In this document: one piece after another, positions 53,856 to 62,709 of the stretch
How positions within the stretch are numbered: position 1 is the stretch's first letter
Layout of the letters: each line of letters opens with the position of its first letter
Assembly: GCF_902499135.1 (NCBI RefSeq)
Contig: NZ_CABVPR010000001.1
Location: forward strand, 124,001 to 188,000
Reading direction: 5' to 3'
Length of the DNA stretch: 64,000 nucleotides
Source: Burkholderia dolosa
GTDB taxonomy: Bacteria > Pseudomonadota > Gammaproteobacteria > Burkholderiales > Burkholderiaceae
Translations under genes and position numbers: made by a program
Notes under the pieces: model-generated
The model's database searches: none
Seen by the model: the letters and a program-made list of their open reading frames with translations, nothing else
What the model was told of the DNA's origin: nothing

Positions 53856-53870
53856 GGAAAAACGTTTTCC
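53856..53870. promoter_or_regulatory. LacI-type operator at the hexuronate transporter
   Basis: GGAAAAACGTTTTCC contains the palindrome AAAACGTTTT and matches the perfect site at 56570-56583 with one extra A. It lies about 120 bp upstream of the MFS start. Confidence 0.65.
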
Positions 53871-53988
53871 ATTTCGATCGGCGACCGACGGTGCCGCGCA
53901 ACGCGCGGCACGGCGGCCGCCCCGGCGCCTGTCGCCGGGCACGAAACACCGCGCGGCGCGACAGGCGCGGCCGCGCATGGAGACATTC

Positions 53989-55281
53989 ATGCAATCTGCC
54001 GTCGTCGGCGCGGTGCGCGCTGCCGCCAGCCGCTACCGCTGGGCCGTGTGCGCGCTGCTGTTCTTTGCGACCGTCATCAACTACATGGATCGGCAGATCC
54101 TCGGCCTGCTCGCGCCGATGCTGCAGCACGACATCGGCTGGAGCCAGGTTCAGTACGGCCGGATCGTGATGGCGTTTTCCGCGTTCTACGCGCTCGGGCT
54201 GCTCGGCTTCGGCCGCATCGTCGACTGGCTCGGCACGCGCATCTCGTACGCGGTCGCGATGCTCGTGTGGAGCATCGCCGCGATGCTGCACGCGGCGGTC
54301 GGCTCCGTGACGGGCTTCGCGCTCGTGCGCGCGCTGCTCGGAATCGGCGAAGGCGGCAACTTCCCGGCGGCGATCAAGACGACGGCCGAATGGTTTCCGC
54401 GCCGCGAACGGGCGCTCGCGACCGGCATCTTCAACTCCGGTGCGAACATCGGCGCGGTGTTCGCGCCGGCGATCATTCCGGCGATCGCGGTCGCGTACGG
54501 GTGGCGCGCGGCGTTCGTGATCGTCGGCGCGATCGGCATCGTGTGGCTCGCGGTGTGGCTCGCGTTCTATCGCACGGCCGATACGCGCGCGCTCGCCGCC
54601 GAATACGACGAACCGCGCGACGAAGCCGAAGCGCTCGACGCGGCGAACGCGGACGCCGGCGCGCCGCGCTGGCGCGAGCTGATCCGCAAGCGCGAGACGT
54701 GGGCGTTCCTGATCGGCAAGTTCCTGACCGATCCGGTCTGGTGGTTCTATCTGTTCTGGCTGCCGAAGTGGCTCAACGAGTCGCGCGGAATGGACATGCA
54801 GCACATCGGCCTGCCGCTCGTCTGCATCTATGCGCTGACGACGGTCGGCAGCATCGGCGGCGGCTGGCTGTCGTCGATGCTGCTGCGTGCGGGCTGGGGC
54901 GTGAACGCGGCGCGCAAGACGACGATGCTGATCTGCGCGTGCTGCGTGCTGCCGATCGCGTTCGTGTCGCAGGTACAAAGCCTGTGGATCGCGGTGCTGA
55001 TCGTCGGCCTCGCGGCGGCCGCGCATCAGGGCTGGTCGGCGAACCTGTTCACGACGGCGTCCGACCTGTTCCCGCGCCGCGCCGTTGCATCGGTCGTCGG
55101 CATCGGCGGGATGGCCGGCTCGATCGGCGGCGTGCTGTTCTCGGAAGTGATCGGCCAGGTGCTGCAGCGCACGGGCCACTACTGGGTGCTGTTCGCGATC
55201 GGCGCGCTCGCGTATCTGCTCGCGCTCGCGGTCATGCACGTGCTCACGCCGAAGATGAAGCCCGCGAAGCTCGATGCGTGA
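53989..55281 (+). CDS. MFS hexuronate-type transporter (ExuT-like)
   Basis: A 430-residue twelve-helix ACS-family transporter. YRWAVCALLFFATVINYMDRQILGLLAPMLQHDIGW is the ExuT-like first helix; GIGEGGNFPAAIKTTAEWFPRRERALATGIFNSG is strongly conserved in hexuronate transporters. The ATG at 53989 follows GGAGA and is preferred to 53977. A LacI-type operator upstream is shared with the uronate dehydrogenase gene, so galacturonate/glucuronate uptake is the likely role. Confidence 0.87.
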   Translation: MQSAVVGAVRAAASRYRWAVCALLFFATVINYMDRQILGLLAPMLQHDIGWSQVQYGRIVMAFSAFYALGLLGFGRIVDWLGTRISYAVAMLVWSIAAMLHAAVGSVTGFALVRALLGIGEGGNFPAAIKTTAEWFPRRERALATGIFNSGANIGAVFAPAIIPAIAVAYGWRAAFVIVGAIGIVWLAVWLAFYRTADTRALAAEYDEPRDEAEALDAANADAGAPRWRELIRKRETWAFLIGKFLTDPVWWFYLFWLPKWLNESRGMDMQHIGLPLVCIYALTTVGSIGGGWLSSMLLRAGWGVNAARKTTMLICACCVLPIAFVSQVQSLWIAVLIVGLAAAAHQGWSANLFTTASDLFPRRAVASVVGIGGMAGSIGGVLFSEVIGQVLQRTGHYWVLFAIGALAYLLALAVMHVLTPKMKPAKLDA

Positions 55282-55300
55282 GCGCGGTGCCGCATGCGGA

Positions 55301-55324
55301 CGCGCCGCGCGGGCGGCGCGTTTT
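55301..55324 (+). terminator. Rho-independent terminator after the hexuronate transporter
   Basis: CGCGCCGC (55301-55308) and GCGGCGCG (55313-55320) form an 8-bp stem with a GCGG loop, followed by TTTT. It starts 20 bp after the stop codon. Confidence 0.7.
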
Positions 55325-55381
55325 CACATGCGGACCGCGAACGCCGCGCGCAGCGGATAGGCGGGTGTCGGGATCGAGGGC

Positions 55382-55423
55382 GGGCGACCGGCATCGGGCG
55401 ACCGGCATCGGGCGACCGGCGCC
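55382..55423. repeat. Three tandem 14-bp repeats
   Basis: GGGCGACCGGCATC occurs twice exactly (55382-55395 and 55396-55409), and a third copy ends GCC instead of ATC region (55410-55423, GGGCGACCGGCGCC). It lies between the transporter terminator and the lacI-type stop. Copy number may vary between strains. Confidence 0.75.
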
Positions 55424-55435
55424 GACCGCCGCGCT

Positions 55436-56428
55436 TCAGGTTGCCGGCGCGGTCGACGCGCGCATGATGAGCCGCGGCTCGAACGTCGAATAGCTCGCGT
55501 CGGTGCGGCCGGCGAGCGCATCGATCAGCTTCTGCATCGCGAGCTCGCCCATGTTCTCGCTCTGGATGTCGACGGTCGTCAACGCGGGCGCCGCGTATTC
55601 GCCGTACGGCACGTTGTCGACGCCGGCGACGGACACGTCCTGCGGCAGCCGGAACCCGAGCGACGCGGCTTCCTTCATGAAGCCGAGCGCAATCAGATCG
55701 TTGTAGCAGATCACGGCCTGCGGCCGCTGCGGCCCGAGCAGCACGCGCGAGCACGCACGCTGTCCGGCGTCGGCGGTCGGCGCGTGCGCATCGTGCACGT
55801 CGAGCGTGAGCCCCGCTTCGGCCAGACAGTCGCGCGCGCCCTGGATCCGTTCGTCGTTGACGCGCGCCGGCCCGAAGCCGAGATACGCGATCCGCGTGTG
55901 GCCGAGATTGAGCAGATGACGCGCGAGCATGTACGTCGACAGCCGGTTGTCGATGCCGACGCTCGGAATCGGCAGGCCGGGGCTGCGCCGCAGCAGCACG
56001 AGCGGCTTGTGCAGATCGAGCATCCAGCCGGCTTCCTCGTCGGGCATCCGCGTGCTGACGATCAGCCCGTCGACGCGCTGCGCGAGCGCTTCGATCAGCG
56101 AGCGTTCGCGCGCCTGGTTCTCTTCGGTGTCGACGAGCAGCAGCGTGTAGTCGTGCTGCAGCGCGACGCGGTTCGCGCCTTTGACGACGTTCGTGAAGTG
56201 CGGGTTGCTGATGTCGAGGATCACGAGGCCGATCGTGCGCGTGCGCCCGGTGATCATCGAGCGCGCCAGCGGATTCGACCGGTAGCCGAGCCGCTCGATC
56301 GCGTCCTTGAGCCGCGCTTCGACGGCCGGCGAGAAGCGCTGCGTGCCGTTCACGTACTTCGACACCGTCGCGACCGATACGCCGGCTTCCGCGGCGACGT
56401 CGCGGATCGTCGGGGAAACTTTTTTCAT
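55436..56428 (-). CDS. LacI-family regulator of hexuronate genes
   Basis: A 330-residue LacI-family repressor. The DNA-binding domain is MKKVSPTIRDVAAEAGVSVATVSKYVNGTQRFSPAVEARLKDAIERLGY with the hinge helix RSNPLARSM; the sugar-binding core follows (TIGLVILDISNPHFTNVVKGANRVA). The ATG at 56428 gives the canonical N-terminus; the open frame upstream has no homology. It lies between the transporter and uronate dehydrogenase genes, and related palindromes precede both of these and its own start (AACGTT-centred site near 56440), so it likely represses all three until a uronate-derived inducer appears. Confidence 0.9.
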   Translation of the reverse strand: MKKVSPTIRDVAAEAGVSVATVSKYVNGTQRFSPAVEARLKDAIERLGYRSNPLARSMITGRTRTIGLVILDISNPHFTNVVKGANRVALQHDYTLLLVDTEENQARERSLIEALAQRVDGLIVSTRMPDEEAGWMLDLHKPLVLLRRSPGLPIPSVGIDNRLSTYMLARHLLNLGHTRIAYLGFGPARVNDERIQGARDCLAEAGLTLDVHDAHAPTADAGQRACSRVLLGPQRPQAVICYNDLIALGFMKEAASLGFRLPQDVSVAGVDNVPYGEYAAPALTTVDIQSENMGELAMQKLIDALAGRTDASYSTFEPRLIMRASTAPAT

Positions 56429-56433
56429 CCGGA

Positions 56434-56447
56434 GGGTAACGTTTTCG
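56434..56447. promoter_or_regulatory. Weaker LacI-type operator at the regulator gene
   Basis: GGGTAACGTTTTCG matches the perfect 14-mer GGAAAACGTTTTCC at 11 positions and lies within 20 bp of the regulator start, consistent with autorepression. Confidence 0.5.
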
Positions 56448-56569
56448 TTCGAGTACCGGCGATTGTGGCAGAAAAAGCCGGCGCGCGGCCACGCGCCGAT
56501 ATCGGGAAAGTGCGGATGGCTGCAAGCGGCTTCGGCCATTGACGCCGCGCTTTTGTCGCGCGTATAGTT

Positions 56570-56583
56570 GGAAAACGTTTTCC
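56570..56583. promoter_or_regulatory. Perfect LacI-type operator upstream of udh
   Basis: GGAAAACGTTTTCC is a perfect 14-bp palindrome with the central CG typical of LacI/GalR-family operators, 49 bp upstream of the uronate dehydrogenase start. Confidence 0.75.
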
Positions 56584-56631
56584 GATTCCGGCTACGTCGG
56601 GATCATTTCAGGACAGATTCAAGGAGATTCG

Positions 56632-57465
56632 ATGAACGCTTCATCCACCGAAGCGCGCAAGCCGTTCCGGCGCGTGCTGCTCACGGGCGCGGCCGGCAAC
56701 CTCGGCCGCCAGTTGCGCGGCGCGCTGGCGAACTGGGCCGACGTCGTGCGCGTCAGCGACATCACGGCGCTCGGCGACGCGGCCGCGCACGAAGAAACCC
56801 GCGTCGTCGACCTGGCCGATCGGCCGGCCGTGATGCAGCTCGTCGAAGGCGTGGACGCGATCGTCCACCTCGGCGGCATTTCGGTGGACGCGCCGTTCGA
56901 CGATCTCGTCGATGCGAACATCACCGGCACTTACAACGTGTACGAAGCGGCGCGCAAGCACGGCGTGAAGCGGATCGTGTTCGCGAGCTCGAACCATGCG
57001 ATCGGCTTCCATCCGGTGACCGAAGTGCTCGACGCCGATTCGCCGCAGCGGCCGGACAGCCTGTACGGCGTGACGAAGTGCTTCGGCGAGTCGCTGTCGC
57101 GCTACTACTACGACCGCTTCGGGATCGAGACCGTGTGCCTGCGGATCGGCTCGTCGTTCGAGGTGCCGAAGAACCCGCGCATGCTCGTCACGTTCCTCAG
57201 CTATCGCGACTTCATCGAGCTCGTGCGCTGCTCGCTGCTGACGAACCGCGTCGGTCACGCGATCGTGTACGGCGTGTCGGACAATCCGGTGAAGTGGTGG
57301 GACAACACGAAGGCCGGCTTCCTCGGCTTCCGGCCGCGCGACAGCTCCGAGCAGTTCGCGCACCTGTTCCCGATCGCCGCGCCGACCGCCGATGACGACG
57401 ATCCCGCGCAGCGGTTCCAGGGCGGCGGATTCGTCGTCGGCGAACCGATGGAGCGGCCGCGGTAA
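56632..57465 (+). CDS. udh: Uronate dehydrogenase (NAD-dependent)
   Basis: A 277-residue extended SDR that oxidises glucuronate or galacturonate to the aldarolactone. The NAD motif is VLLTGAAGNLGRQLRGAL; the catalytic Tyr-Lys is in DSLYGVTKCFGESLSRYYYDRFGIETVCLRIGSSF; VFASSNHAIGFHPVTEVLD and PVKWWDNTKAGFLGFRPRDSSEQFA are typical of Udh. The ATG at 56632 follows AAGGAG. It shares an operator with the ExuT-like transporter. The later steps (aldarolactonase, dehydratase) are not in the window. Confidence 0.9.
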   Translation: MNASSTEARKPFRRVLLTGAAGNLGRQLRGALANWADVVRVSDITALGDAAAHEETRVVDLADRPAVMQLVEGVDAIVHLGGISVDAPFDDLVDANITGTYNVYEAARKHGVKRIVFASSNHAIGFHPVTEVLDADSPQRPDSLYGVTKCFGESLSRYYYDRFGIETVCLRIGSSFEVPKNPRMLVTFLSYRDFIELVRCSLLTNRVGHAIVYGVSDNPVKWWDNTKAGFLGFRPRDSSEQFAHLFPIAAPTADDDDPAQRFQGGGFVVGEPMERPR

Positions 57466-57523
57466 CGGTGCCCGGCGGCCCAGCCGCGTTCGCACGAGCG
57501 GCCCGGCGCGGCCTCGCTCCGCC

Positions 57524-57844
57524 TCAACGCAGGATGTCGGTCGCCTTGTGCCGTTCGTCGACGCCGTCGAGCAGGATCACCGGGCCGCTCGCGTGCCGCG
57601 CGCGCAGCGGCTGAATCTGCTGGTACGCGTCGGACTCGTACCACGCACGCGCGGCGCCGAGATCGGGAAACGCGATCGCGATCAGATCGCCGTGCCACGT
57701 GCCTTCGCGTACGTCGGCGCGCGCGCCGTGAATCACGAAGCGGCCGTCGAACGGCGCGAGCGTGCCGTCGATGCGTTCCAGGTATTCGACGATGTCGTCG
57801 CACATTTCGACGTCGTGCAGATGGGCGATCGCATAAGCGGTCAT
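57524..57844 (-). CDS. DUF1330-family protein
   Basis: A 106-residue protein of the DUF1330 ferredoxin-like dimeric fold: MTAYAIAHLHDVEMCDDIVEYLERIDGTLAPFDGRFVIHGARADVREGTWHGDLIAIAFPDLGAARAWYESDAYQQIQPLR contains the family pattern, with WYESDAYQ the strongest match. GGAGCC precedes the ATG. It converges on udh with 58 bp between. Function unknown; some members bind small ligands. Confidence 0.85.
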   Translation of the reverse strand: MTAYAIAHLHDVEMCDDIVEYLERIDGTLAPFDGRFVIHGARADVREGTWHGDLIAIAFPDLGAARAWYESDAYQQIQPLRARHASGPVILLDGVDERHKATDILR

Positions 57845-57959
57845 GGCGGCTCCTTCAGCGATGAGATCCGGGGATCGATGGAGCCATGATCGGGCCGCGC
57901 GTGCCGCCGGTCGATTACCTGCGACGTAAGCAAATCGCGCGGCAGGCGCGGGCGTTTGC

Positions 57960-58283
57960 TCAGACCGGATACGCGTCGTCGACCTTCAGGTTCGCGAGCC
58001 GGAACAGCGTGCGCAGCGTCTGCGGATGAATGTCGCGGCGCGCGGCGAGCGACGTCAGAATGAAGTCGAGCACTTTCGCGTAGCGCAGCAGCACGAGGCA
58101 CTGCACGAGGTCGGCGGTGCCGCCGCGCATCTCTTCGGCAATCCGGACCATCTGCGTGGACAGCGTGCGCGCCATCTCCAGTTCCATCTGCTGTTTCTCG
58201 GTCCAGTCCGGCAGCGGCTGTTCGAGCAGTTTCGCGAGAAAGATCTGGAACGACGTATCGGACGAATCGGGCAGCGCATCCAT
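57960..58283 (-). CDS. Hypothetical helical protein
   Basis: A 107-residue, probably all-alpha, cytosolic protein (MDALPDSSDTSFQIFLAKLLEQPLPDWTEKQQMELEMARTLSTQMVRIAEEM...). The ATG at 58283 follows GAGGT at good spacing. The sequence is amphipathic and protein-like, with no cysteines of note beyond one in LVQCLVLLRY. No function recognised. It lies 115 bp upstream of the DUF1330 gene on the same strand. Confidence 0.68.
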   Translation of the reverse strand: MDALPDSSDTSFQIFLAKLLEQPLPDWTEKQQMELEMARTLSTQMVRIAEEMRGGTADLVQCLVLLRYAKVLDFILTSLAARRDIHPQTLRTLFRLANLKVDDAYPV

Positions 58284-58892
58284 GACTGACCTCGTTGCTT
58301 GCGCGGATCGTTCGGGCGTCGAGCCGACGCGCCCGAGTTGGTTCGTTGCCGCGCCGGGCGGCGGCGCGGTGTTCGTATATCGGTGGAATGCAGATTTCGT
58401 ACCAGCGGTGTGCGGTGCATCGCGCCTCGCCGCGCGGCGCCGCGTTACCGCCCGCGAAGTCCCGCCGCGACAGGGCCGGCACGCAGCGGCGCGCCGCGTC
58501 TGCACGATCGGTTGGGCGGAGGTCGCCGTTACGATCGGCGTCGAATGGACGAAATGCTTCACCGATGTAACGTAACGTCGGGACGAAACGCGCGCGCCGT
58601 TACCGTCGCCGCATAGGCGAAACCGGCCGGCGGCCCGCCGTGCAAGCGCGTGCAATGCGCGGGACCGGCCGGATGTCGCGGCATCGGACGACATCGTCGA
58701 GCGGCGGAACGCCGCCGAGAGGCGACCGATGTTTCATCCTCGACACCGATCCGGTTTCAGGTCCGCACGTGCGCCGCGCAGCGCCGCGCGTCGCGTCGCG
58801 GCAACTGGCCCTGCGCATACGCGGCCGACTGTCCATGGGCAGACCGTGCGCGTTCGCGAACAATCGCCGCATTACCCCGTTCGAGGTTCGCG
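58284..58892. other. Divergent intergenic stretch of about 600 bp
   Basis: No gene is supportable; shadow frames are basic and proline-rich. A somewhat AT-richer part near 58530-58580 (containing ATGTAACGTAACG) may carry a promoter for the downstream helical protein or be unrelated. Confidence 0.4.
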
Positions 58893-59525
58893 ATGACCGC
58901 TCACACCTTCTTGTCGGCCAATCTGCTGGTCGCCTATACGGCCTATTTCGTCGGCACGGCGAGCCCGGGCCCGAGCAATCTCGCAATCATGTCGGTCGCC
59001 GCGAACCATGGGCGAAAGGCAGCGCTGGCGTTCGCGCTCGGCGTCATTTCGGGATCGATGTTCTGGGCGACGATCGCCACGCTCGGCGTGTCGGCCGCGC
59101 TGCTCGCATGGTCGAAGCTGCTGGTCGCGATCAAGCTGTTCGGCGGCGTCTATCTGCTGTGGCTCGCATTCAAATCGGGCCGCACCGCGTTGTCGGCCAC
59201 GGCGGCCGGTTCGCTGCAGCCCGCGCACGAACGGAAGCTGTCGCGTTTCTACGTGCGCGGCGCGATGCTGCATCTGACCAACCCGAAAGCGATTCTCGTG
59301 TGGGTATCGATCGTCGCGCTGTCGTCGAACGGCGCGGGCGCATCGCACGGCGCCGTCGTGCCGGGCTGCGTCGTCATCGGCTGCGTGGTGTTCGGCGGCT
59401 ACGCGCTCGTGTTCTCGACCGATCGCGCGCGCCGGCTGTATGCGCGCGGCCGGCGCGCGATGGAAGCGTGTCTCGCGGTCGTGTTCGGTGCGGCAGGGCT
59501 CAGGCTGCTCGCATCGAACGTGTAA
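58893..59525 (+). CDS. LysE-family translocator
   Basis: A 210-residue membrane exporter of the LysE/RhtB family: AYFVGTASPGPSNLAIMSVAANHGRKAALAFALGVISGSMFWATIATLG contains the SPGPSN motif, and GAMLHLTNPKAILVWVSIVAL is the central Asn-Pro motif. The ATG at 58893 (MTAHTFLSANLL) gives the family length, and GAGGTT lies upstream. Third LysE-family gene of the window; substrate unknown. It converges on the gapN gene. Confidence 0.88.
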   Translation: MTAHTFLSANLLVAYTAYFVGTASPGPSNLAIMSVAANHGRKAALAFALGVISGSMFWATIATLGVSAALLAWSKLLVAIKLFGGVYLLWLAFKSGRTALSATAAGSLQPAHERKLSRFYVRGAMLHLTNPKAILVWVSIVALSSNGAGASHGAVVPGCVVIGCVVFGGYALVFSTDRARRLYARGRRAMEACLAVVFGAAGLRLLASNV

Positions 59526-59669
59526 CGCGGCGCGGCCCGCGTCGTCGCGGCCGCCGTCGTCGCCGGGCCAGCGCTCGCCGGAACCGCGCCCGCAGCACGG
59601 ACGCGCGGTGGAGCGCCGTCGCGTGCGGCTGTGGCACCGCACGCGCACGTCGGACCGCGTCGGACTGCG

Positions 59670-61298
59670 TCAGAAAATGAAGCCCGTATTGATGAACTTC
59701 GAGTAGTGGTCGGACACGATCGTATCGAGCAGCTGCTTGCTCGCGTCGGTCTGCTTCGCCGCGACCATCGACCGGATCGAGAACGCGCGCAGCGCGTCGG
59801 TCACCGACAGCGTGCCTTCGGCCGAATCCTTGCGACCGGCGAACGGGAACACGTCGGGGCCGCGCTGGCACTGGCAATTGATGTTCACGCGGCACACCTG
59901 GTTCACGAGCGGATCGACGAGCGCGCCGATCTGCTGCGGATCGGACCCGAAGATGCTGACCTGCTGGCCGTGATCGGACGTCGTCACGTAGTCGAGCGCG
60001 GTTTCGACGTCGTCGAACGGCGCGACCGGAATGATCGGCCCGAACTGCTCCTCGCGATACAGCTTCATCCCTTCGGTTACCGGATACACGACGGCCGGGT
60101 AGAACAGCGTCTTGCAGAACACGCCGCCCGAATCGTTGACCACCTGCGCGCCGTGCGCCTTCGCATCGTCGATTGCGTCCGTCATGTACGCGGTGCGGTG
60201 CATGCCGGGCAGCGGCGTGATCGCGACGCCTTTCTCCCATGGCATGCCGATCTTCATCTGTTCGAGCGCGGCGATGAAGCGCTTCAGGAACGCGTCGACG
60301 ATCGAGCGGTGCACGAGCAGCATCTTCAGCGCGGTACAGCGCTGGCCGTTGAACGACAGCGCGCCGAGCAGGCACTCCTTCACCGTGAGGTCGAGATCGG
60401 CGTCGGGCAGCACGATCGCCGCGTTCTTCGCGTCGAGCCCGAGAATCGCGCGCAGCCGATGCGACTTCGGATGCTGCTTCTTCAGGTGATCGGCGACCTT
60501 GCTCGAGCCGATCAGCGCGAGCACGTTGATCTTGCCCGACGCGAGCATGTGCGGGACGACCACCGCGCCCGGCGCATAGATCGTATTGATCACGCCTTTC
60601 GGGAACGCGTCGCGGAACGCTTCGAGCAGCGGCTCGAACAGCAGCGTGCCGTATTGCGGCGGCTTGAACACGACGGTGTTGCCCATCAGCAGCGCGGGAA
60701 TCAGCGTCGCGAACGTCTCGTTCAGCGGATAGTTGTACGGTCCCATGCACAGCACGACGCCGAGCGGCGTGCGCCGGATCTGGCCGATCGTGCCTTCCGC
60801 GATCACGAAGCGCGAGTTCGCGTTGTCGAGCTCCTTCAGCGCGTCGATCGTCTGCGTCATGTACGTGACGGTGCGATCGAACTCCTTCTGCGAATCGGCG
60901 AGGCTTTTGCCGATCTCCCACATGATCAGGTTCACGACCAGCTCGCGCTGCGCGACCGTCCGCTTGATGAAGTCCTGCATGCACGCGATGCGCTGCTCGA
61001 CCTTCATCGTCGGCCATTCGCCGCGGCCCGAGTCGTACGCGCGCACCGCGGCATCGAGCGCCGCGTCGCTTTCCGTTTCGCCCATCACCGGGTAGCTGCC
61101 GATCTCGACCTGCTCGACGCTGCCGTCCGGTTGCCGCACGCAGACGGGCGACAGCACCGTCTTCGTCGCGCCGTCCCACGGTCGCAGTTCGCCGTCGACC
61201 AGCGACACGCGCTGATGAATCGGCGAAGCGAGCCGGAATTCGGCCGGAATGTCTTGATAGGCGGGAAACAGCTGCTGCAGGGAGGCGGAATCGGGCAT
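59670..61298 (-). CDS. gapN: NADP-dependent glyceraldehyde-3-phosphate dehydrogenase (GapN-type ALDH)
   Basis: A 542-residue ALDH-superfamily enzyme that would oxidise glyceraldehyde-3-phosphate directly to 3-phosphoglycerate with NADP. The nucleophile is Cys321 in SFNGQRCTALK; MGPYNYPLNETFATLIPALLMGNTVVFKPPQYG is typical of the GapN branch. At the place of the canonical ELGGK glutamate (34 residues before the cysteine) it reads LGLDAK, with Gly287 there. The length exceeds plain GapN by an N-terminal extension of some 60 residues. Upstream is a good sigma-70 promoter with an internal palindrome. Confidence 0.85.
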   Translation of the reverse strand: MPDSASLQQLFPAYQDIPAEFRLASPIHQRVSLVDGELRPWDGATKTVLSPVCVRQPDGSVEQVEIGSYPVMGETESDAALDAAVRAYDSGRGEWPTMKVEQRIACMQDFIKRTVAQRELVVNLIMWEIGKSLADSQKEFDRTVTYMTQTIDALKELDNANSRFVIAEGTIGQIRRTPLGVVLCMGPYNYPLNETFATLIPALLMGNTVVFKPPQYGTLLFEPLLEAFRDAFPKGVINTIYAPGAVVVPHMLASGKINVLALIGSSKVADHLKKQHPKSHRLRAILGLDAKNAAIVLPDADLDLTVKECLLGALSFNGQRCTALKMLLVHRSIVDAFLKRFIAALEQMKIGMPWEKGVAITPLPGMHRTAYMTDAIDDAKAHGAQVVNDSGGVFCKTLFYPAVVYPVTEGMKLYREEQFGPIIPVAPFDDVETALDYVTTSDHGQQVSIFGSDPQQIGALVDPLVNQVCRVNINCQCQRGPDVFPFAGRKDSAEGTLSVTDALRAFSIRSMVAAKQTDASKQLLDTIVSDHYSKFINTGFIF

Positions 61299-61755
61299 GA
61301 CGGTCTCGTTTGACGGGTGTCCGGGGAGAAGGGCGGGCGATGCGGAATCCTGAGCGGAACCATCGTCGGTCCTGAATCGGCATGGTGACGCGGCGACGAC
61401 GTCGCGTCACGCGCAGGTGCAGCGGGAACGACGGAAGGAACCGGTTCCATTAGAAAGCAACACAATCGCGATTGCAACATGGCGCGCCGTTGCTTTAACG
61501 GCGCGTAAGCATCCCGAAAGACTGTTGCGGAACGGCGCGTACAGTGTGTGCCGAAGCATGCGCAAACGTTTCGCATGGCCGGATTTGAACGGATAATGGC
61601 GCAGCGCGGACGAGCACGACGACAAGCGAACCTGAGAGAGCCGGTCGCAAACGACAAGAACGGCCGCCGCGCCGCCGATACGAGGTCGGCTGCCCGGCGC
61701 GCCGGGCTCGGGTTGCCCGGCCCGACGCACACCGGACACGGTTCGTCTGCTGCCG
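61299..61755. other. Intergenic region upstream of gapN
   Basis: About 460 bp between the gapN start and the LysR stop. It contains the gapN promoter at 61449-61477; the remainder shows only shadow frames. Confidence 0.45.
61449..61477 (-). promoter_or_regulatory. gapN promoter with overlapping palindrome
   Basis: On the minus strand, TTGCAA (complement of 61472-61477) and TCTAAT (complement of 61449-61454) are 17 bp apart. The perfect palindrome CAATCGCGATTG (61463-61474) overlaps the spacer and the -35 box, a place where a repressor would block polymerase. Confidence 0.6.
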
Positions 61756-62709
61756 TTATTCGACGTCTTCGTCTTCGTCCGCATCGGCTTCGTCGCGCTG
61801 CGCGTCTCCCTTCGGCGCCGCATATGCGCTCGCTTGTTCGAGCAGCCATTCGCGGAACGACTCCAGCGGTTTGCTATGACTGAGCTCGGTCGGGTACACG
61901 AGGTAGTACGCGGAATCGCCGACCGTCGCCGCGTTGCACGGCATCACGAGGCCGAGCGCGTCGAGCTGCCCGTCGACGAAGAACTTCGGCACGAGCGCGA
62001 TCCCGAGGCCGGCCGCGGCCGCGCTGATCAGCATCGTATGCAGTTCGTAGCGCACGCCCTGCATCGTGCGGATGTCGTCGATGCCGTGCGTGTCGAACCA
62101 CTGCGCCCAGGCGCCGGGCCGCGTCGTCGAATGCAGCAGCGGATACGCGAGCAGATCCTCGACGCGCTGCACGGGGCCGTCGAGCAGCGCGGGCGAGCAG
62201 ATCGGCACCACTTCCTCGCCGAACAGGTAATCGGACGACGTACCGGGCCAAGTCGGCTTGCCGTAGTGGATCGCGGCTTCGAAATGGGTGTCCTCGAACG
62301 AGAATAGATCGGTGCGGCTGCCCATGTTCACGCGCACGTCCGGCGTGCGGTCGTAGAAGCTCTTGATGCGCGGAATCAGCCAGTGCGATGCGAATGTCGG
62401 CAGCACCGCGAGCTCCAGGTAGCCGCCGCCGCTGCCGTGCGCGATGATCGACAGCGTGTCGCGATCGAGCGCCTCGAGCGCGCGGCGCACCTGCGTACCG
62501 TACAGCTTGCCTGCGCGCGTGAGCACCACGCGCTGCTTCACGCGCGCGAACAGCCGCACGCCGAGGCTCGCTTCGAGCGTCGCGATCTGCCGCGATACCG
62601 CGCTCTCGGTCAGGAACAGTTCCTTCGCCGCGTGCGTGAAGCTCTCGTGGCGCGCGGCGGCTTCGAAGGCCACGAGCGCGCCCATGTTCGGGATCTTGAA
62701 TTTGCGCAT
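61756..62709 (-). CDS. LysR-family regulator (GcvA-like)
   Basis: A 317-residue regulator: IPNMGALVAFEAAARHESFTHAAKELFLTESAVSRQIATLEASLGVRLFARVKQRVVLT is the winged helix of the GcvA-like LysR branch, and the effector domain runs to about 295. The tail is strongly acidic (DEADADEDEDVE). It diverges from the DUF1338 gene across 225 bp and is the likely regulator of that gene. Inducer unknown, perhaps a lysine-catabolism intermediate. Confidence 0.9.
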   Translation of the reverse strand: MRKFKIPNMGALVAFEAAARHESFTHAAKELFLTESAVSRQIATLEASLGVRLFARVKQRVVLTRAGKLYGTQVRRALEALDRDTLSIIAHGSGGGYLELAVLPTFASHWLIPRIKSFYDRTPDVRVNMGSRTDLFSFEDTHFEAAIHYGKPTWPGTSSDYLFGEEVVPICSPALLDGPVQRVEDLLAYPLLHSTTRPGAWAQWFDTHGIDDIRTMQGVRYELHTMLISAAAAGLGIALVPKFFVDGQLDALGLVMPCNAATVGDSAYYLVYPTELSHSKPLESFREWLLEQASAYAAPKGDAQRDEADADEDEDVE

